Source: Onchidella celtica (Eukaryota; Mollusca; Gastropoda; Systellommatophora; Onchidiidae). Taken from it: a DNA stretch of 64,000 bases. The first letter of the stretch is position 1, and the number at the start of each line of letters is the position of its first letter. Below the pieces are notes generated by a model. The model made no database searches, had not been told where the DNA came from, and saw nothing but the letters and a program-made list of their open reading frames with translations. The stretch is from positions 22,740,730 to 22,804,729 of the forward strand of contig OZ007572.1 of the NCBI GenBank assembly GCA_963931925.1. Direction: 5' to 3'. Below are positions 54,001-60,000 of this stretch, piece by piece. A program made the translations under genes and the position numbers.

Positions 54001-57000
54001 CTTTGCTAGTGACTGCAGGGGATGGTGATGCTACAAGCAAAGTATATGTCACCATCACATTGAATCGCTTATCTCCATGTGAAAGTTAATACTTATCTTA
54101 CTACCTTAGTTCTTGTTTGTTCTGCCTCCATTTTCTGAAAAATTGGAGATCTTTTAGTATGTAGAAGAGATATAACAAATGCATACTTTGACAATTGTTA
54201 AAATTCATTGTGGGACTTATCAAGCTGTTTCACAGTTCCGATTTATTCAACTCCTTATTATAATACTAAAGCCCCAAATGTTTAATGTCAAATTTCTCAG
54301 TTTTGCAAAAAATGGAGTTGGACCGTAGATTTCATAACAAAACTGAAAACAAAAATGTGCAACTTCCACCCATTCCCACAAATAGATAATGTCTGCAAGT
54401 TGATAAGAATGTACATCAGAAGTAAATTACATTTGAACCTTTAACAGCCAAAATAAATTGTCATTTTTCTTCATGCTGACTAAATGAATGAAGATCAAAT
54501 TGGTAAAATCCCTCTTTTCAGTCACCATTGAAAATGGGCTTTTCCCAATACTCTCACTGCAAAATTTGCAATTCCTAGATTGAACAGCCTTCCTAATTCT
54601 GATATATGGTTTAATGGTTCCATCTACAGATTTCCTCATTGGTGATATGAATATCAATCAGGTTATTTCATGAAAAGGCCTTCTCTGCAATCACAGATAA
54701 AATACTGTATTTTGCAGTTTTCTCATTGTCATCAAACTGACAAAGACAACAGCTCTTACACTGTTTTGTTCTCCATTCAGAACTGGGTTCCACAGTTCTG
54801 TATGTACCTGTGTCACTGTGCTATGCTGTTTTGCAGATCTCAGAATTCAAAACATACAACGAGAAATTTAATTCACAATGATTTGCAATTACCTTTAAAT
54901 GAGTTGTGATGATGGTGCTGAAAATTTTAATCATGGTGTCATCACTGAATGCGTTCATAGAAACAATTGAGAAATGACGAGTGAATCGAAGTGTCACGGC
55001 ATTACGAGCTCCACCTGGTGGTCCCGTGGCAGCCAAAAATTGAAGATCAATCAAGGTGATCTTAGAAGTGTCTTTTAGGTCATACCTGAGGGGAAACATG
55101 GAAATTTAGGGATGACTTTTATGTGTTAAGGGTTTACAGACCACCAGCAGAGCAGATAAAATGTTACAATAGATACAATACCACAGAAGTGTTCAGACTG
55201 CGAACAGAGCAGACTGGTATGAAATTAGCCAGGCTATATTTCTACTCCGTCTGATCAACCAGAGAGGATATACAGGTCTGCTCATCAAGTGTCAAAACAG
55301 TCACACGATAAAATGAGACACTTCCTTCTGATAAATTAAATGATGCGGATTTGTTACAGTGCTACTGCGACTAAAAATGTGAAAGTGTATTATAGGTCCA
55401 ATCAAATCTACAGATCAATGCACATAGATGCTGATACAGTGCACTCTCCCGATAACGACATGGCTCGGGACCAGAGGTGCATGTCGTTATCGGGAACATG
55501 TCGTTATTCGGAGATTTTCAAGATGGCGGAAAAAGGGGTGTGGTTAGACCCTTAGAATGTAACGTACCAACCATAGTGGGTGATCAGTGATCGGACTTTC
55601 CAAACATGTAAAATACACGAAGTGTGTGTGTGTGTTGTGTGTGTTGTTTTTGTTTGTTTGTTTTTTTTGTTGTTGTTGTTTTTTGTGTGTCATTTTCCCT
55701 CTGTTGTTTATCCGGGCTTGGGACCGGCATGAGTGCAGCTGTATTTAATAATACGACAATAGACACAGGTGTGTTTTCATTGGCCGATAACAAAGCGATC
55801 TCATTGGCCGATAACAAAGCGATCTCATTGGCTATGAGGTGCCTCTGGTAGGACATTTCATTGGTCGGAAAAGAAGTGTTTTTATTGGCTCAGAGAATGA
55901 AATGAAACTGACCGGAAACAATATTTTAGCTATTTTTATTTTTGTATCTAGCAAAGTCACAGCCGATTATTGCTAACTCAATGTCGTTATCCGGAGAGTG
56001 GTCTAAAAAGTATGTCGCTATTTAGAGAGTTTTATTACTAATAACATATAGTAAAAAAATCGGGACCAGGGGTCAATGTCGTTATCGGGAGAATGTCGTT
56101 ATTCGGAGATGTCGTAATCGGGAGAGTGCACTGTACTTACTATGAAACTCAGATACTGGAACTACATGTTCTGTATACTTACCAATGTCCATGGTCTATA
56201 TATTGTCTCAGCAACTCTATTGGAGGCTGGGCACCATAAATCTCCTTTTGAGGCATGCTCATGTCATCAATAAAGATGATGCACTTTTTTCCCGGGCGAG
56301 GTCCAAACACACCTTTACGTCGCCGGTCCAGTTTTGACATTATAATATCCTAAATTGAAAAGAAAGGCAAATTCAATTCAAACAGATGCTTTTGGACAAA
56401 TGCGCGTTTCAAAATCGCATCAACAACTTTTCCTGTTCTTCTTAAGGTCAAGTCTAACACTGTCATGCGAACACAATACAGATTGAGTGGTGCTATCATA
56501 ACTAACTCTGTTTTGACAAAATTTTCAAGAGAAGCAAAAAACTGAATAACCGTCTTTATCAGACTTATAAATAGTTAAGATATTTTTTTAAAATGTTATT
56601 TAACCCTTAGTTTTTAGAATTTAAACCCCAACTCTCTCCCAGCCAGCCCATTGTGCATACAGCATGACAGTTCTCTGGATACAAGGCTAGAGGCAGACCA
56701 ATGAAGACCTGGACCCGTGGCATCAAAGAAACTCTGAAGGCCCATGGCATTATGCCAAGACAGGCTTCCCAGCTGGCTGCGGACAGCTCTTTCTTCCTAC
56801 AATGTCCTCAATAGTACAAGCAGATTGAAAAACAACAACAACAACAACACCTAGCTTATAACACAACCTGTGGGCTGTCAAGGGCTAGAAGCTTACCAAA
56901 TATTTCTCATTTTTTAAAAAAAAGGTGAGTTCCAAAAATTCAAGATGTACCAATGCATTTTCACAATATTACATGGGTGATATATTGTACTTAATACATC

Positions 57001-60000
57001 TGATGATGCTTTGATAAACAGTTTCATTTGCTTTGCTAACCAACTGTGAAAAATGAGATGCTAGTTGAATTATGTTACCACAGTGAAGATATTCTAGTTT
57101 CAGTTCTCAAATCATCTGCTAACTTTTAGAGATGAATTAATGACAATGGATGGACAAAAAGCTGCATTGAACGGCTACCAAGGACAATAAGAAGAACAAG
57201 AGGATGGCGGGGAAGAAGATAGCAGGATAACATTAAACAGAGGCGTGGATGAGGAAAACATCAGACAGAAAAGAACGGAAGTCATTGTCAGAGGGCTACA
57301 TCCTGCAGTAAATCACAAATGGACAACAGCTAGGTGACCTGGTGACTTTTAGAGAAATGGACATATAAAGAAAGGACATAGCAGCATTCAGATTTTACTG
57401 ACCTGTGTCTGGTTTGCACTGCTTTGTGCGGAAAATGTGATAATTGTAGCAAGGAATTTGTCCTGAGGAAGTTCACTCATCATTTTTTTTGACACATAGG
57501 CACTTTTACCAGTGCCTGTCGGTCCCACAAATAGCAGTGGCCTGGGAATGAGGAGAGATGAATATAATAAAGAGAATACTGAAGGCAGGAATATGTTTCC
57601 ATGATCAAGGATACTAGGTACAAAAAGATGAGACATTCCCTTTTTTGCGTCTCTACAAAAAAAAAAAACGTGCACACAGTTTGTGAGCTGATCGGGAATA
57701 GGGCCCATGATGCACTGAACGAAAAGATAATGCTTGCTATAACGATAAATTAATAATGCGGATTTATAACAGTGCTACTCTGACCAAAAAAATAAAAAAT
57801 AACTCTGGAGTTTTCCTGCAGCAATTAAAATTATAATTAAACAAGTGACGTCAGTCAAGGCATTAGTTGAACAGTGAACAAAATTCAATATTTTCCCTAT
57901 ATTGGCTTTGTGAAAAACAGCATTGTTCATGACTTCCACGCATTTGCCGCTAGGTGGCAGTGCGAAATCTGTGCATGCTAAATGTGTTAGCTGTCTCATT
58001 TTATTGTATCTAGTACCTCTGCTATGATTGAAGTCTGAAAGAGTACTTCATGAATGCAGATATATGATCAGATAGGCTTTGTTATGGATATTTAACAAAT
58101 GCTTGCCTGAATTGGTGTACATACATGGGTCTGCATAAATATGCCTTTCAAAACTAAAAATGTGACCCCATGGAATCTTTTCAATTCCTGAATTTGTTTG
58201 TTATGAAAATATACTAAGTTCGTCTTAGAACATTTGAAATAAGCGAGCTCCACACATAAACTCCTGGTGAAAAGCTGAGTATTATTTTTAGAGTGCATTG
58301 GCATAGCACTACATACAGCGATTCTTCACAGACTAAGTCTTACAGCTAATAAACAAAAATATATTAGTTCACAGATGAGATTATTTGTTAGAATTGCAAA
58401 GCTGTCAAAGAAATTAAATAAGTATTATTAATTTACAGATGAGATGAACTGTTAAAGTTATATAGGACTGTCAACAAAGTTAAATATGAAAGTATAATTC
58501 CTTTAATTTACAGACGAGATGCACTGTTGTACTGTTAAAATGAATGCACAATCAGTGACCCCAAATCTGATCTGCTCAAGAATCCCAGTCTGTGACCAGC
58601 TATGTATGGGCTGACTTACTCACAATCTGACAAGTCTGGGCCACAGAAATAGCACAACCTCAGTTCTTGTTTGTTCCATCTCCATTCTCTGAGCAACTGA
58701 AGATCTTTTAGCTATTGTATAACAAAATGTACACTTTGACACTTGTTTAAAATGCACCCTGGCACTTATCAAGCTGTTTCACGGTTCCGATTTATTCTAA
58801 CTCCTTATCATAATGGGATGTTGTTAAGGGACAGTAGACTAATTACAAGGCCAAATAGAGAAAATACTGGGTAGTGTTCACTGATCATCTATAAGTAGAA
58901 TGCACATATCCACCATCTTTAGTGAAAGGACATCACAGAGTGTTTTTGTTTTGATCTTCCTACACTAAAGATGGCCGGTGGATCAGCTGATTAGTGTAAC
59001 TTCGAGATATGTCTAAACGGTTAAAATGCCTGCTGGTTGCATTGTAGTTGATTGTCATGACAGGGGTGGAAAGGATGGATCTAAGCTGGTCAGATTCCCT
59101 ACCATCCCTGTAAACAAGGGACAGGAAGTGAAAGAATTGATCAAACGTCTCCCATTAATGCATTGAACATGTTCACACATGCCATTGTTTACTGTAGTGA
59201 ACTACTTTTAGTTTGCCGCAGGTTGGTTCGCGACGCCCCACGTGCTCGCAGTGCAAATCAGCTAACGAATCAAAATCAATGCCACAATTGCCATGTTGAG
59301 CCCCTTTTGATACATAAAAAAACTTTGTATTCTGTGCATTCATCATGAAAATTTCACAAGAAAACTCTCGAAACTACGCGCTGGCTTCTAGTTTCTCGTT
59401 GTTTACAACTGGGAATAAAAAATGGCGGCCAAAGGCAACTTTTGATGACGTAGGAGCACAAATATGCGGTATCATCCTTCTGACCGCTGTACAGGTCAAT
59501 AGTGTATATATCGCCGTAGAATGTGACCGGTGTACAGGGCAATAGTGTTCAAAGGGTTAACATCAAATTTCTCAGTTGTGCAAAAAGTGGAGTTGGAACA
59601 ACCAAAAAGTAAGGTCAGGATAGGCTGGTGAGAATCTTCACTTCTTCTTTAAGCCTCTTGATTCCTTGAGGAACAAAGGGCTGCAACAACACTCCTCCAA
59701 TGCATGCGGTTCTGGCAGGTCCTCTTTAGCTCAGTCCACGTCATTCCGGCTGCCTTCACCATTGATACTCCTGCGCCAAGTCTGTTTTGGTCGACCCACT
59801 TTCCACTTTCCTTGTGGATTCCAGACCAGTGCCCGCCTGGTAATGTTGGATTCAGGCTTTCGTAACGTGTGGCCAATCCATCCCCATTTACTTTTCTTTA
59901 TCTCAGTTTCAATTGGGGCTTTTCCTGTCCCACAATTGTTCGTTGAGGACGACTTCTGGCCACCTGATGTGGAGCTGGTGAGAATAGTTCAATCTAAATA

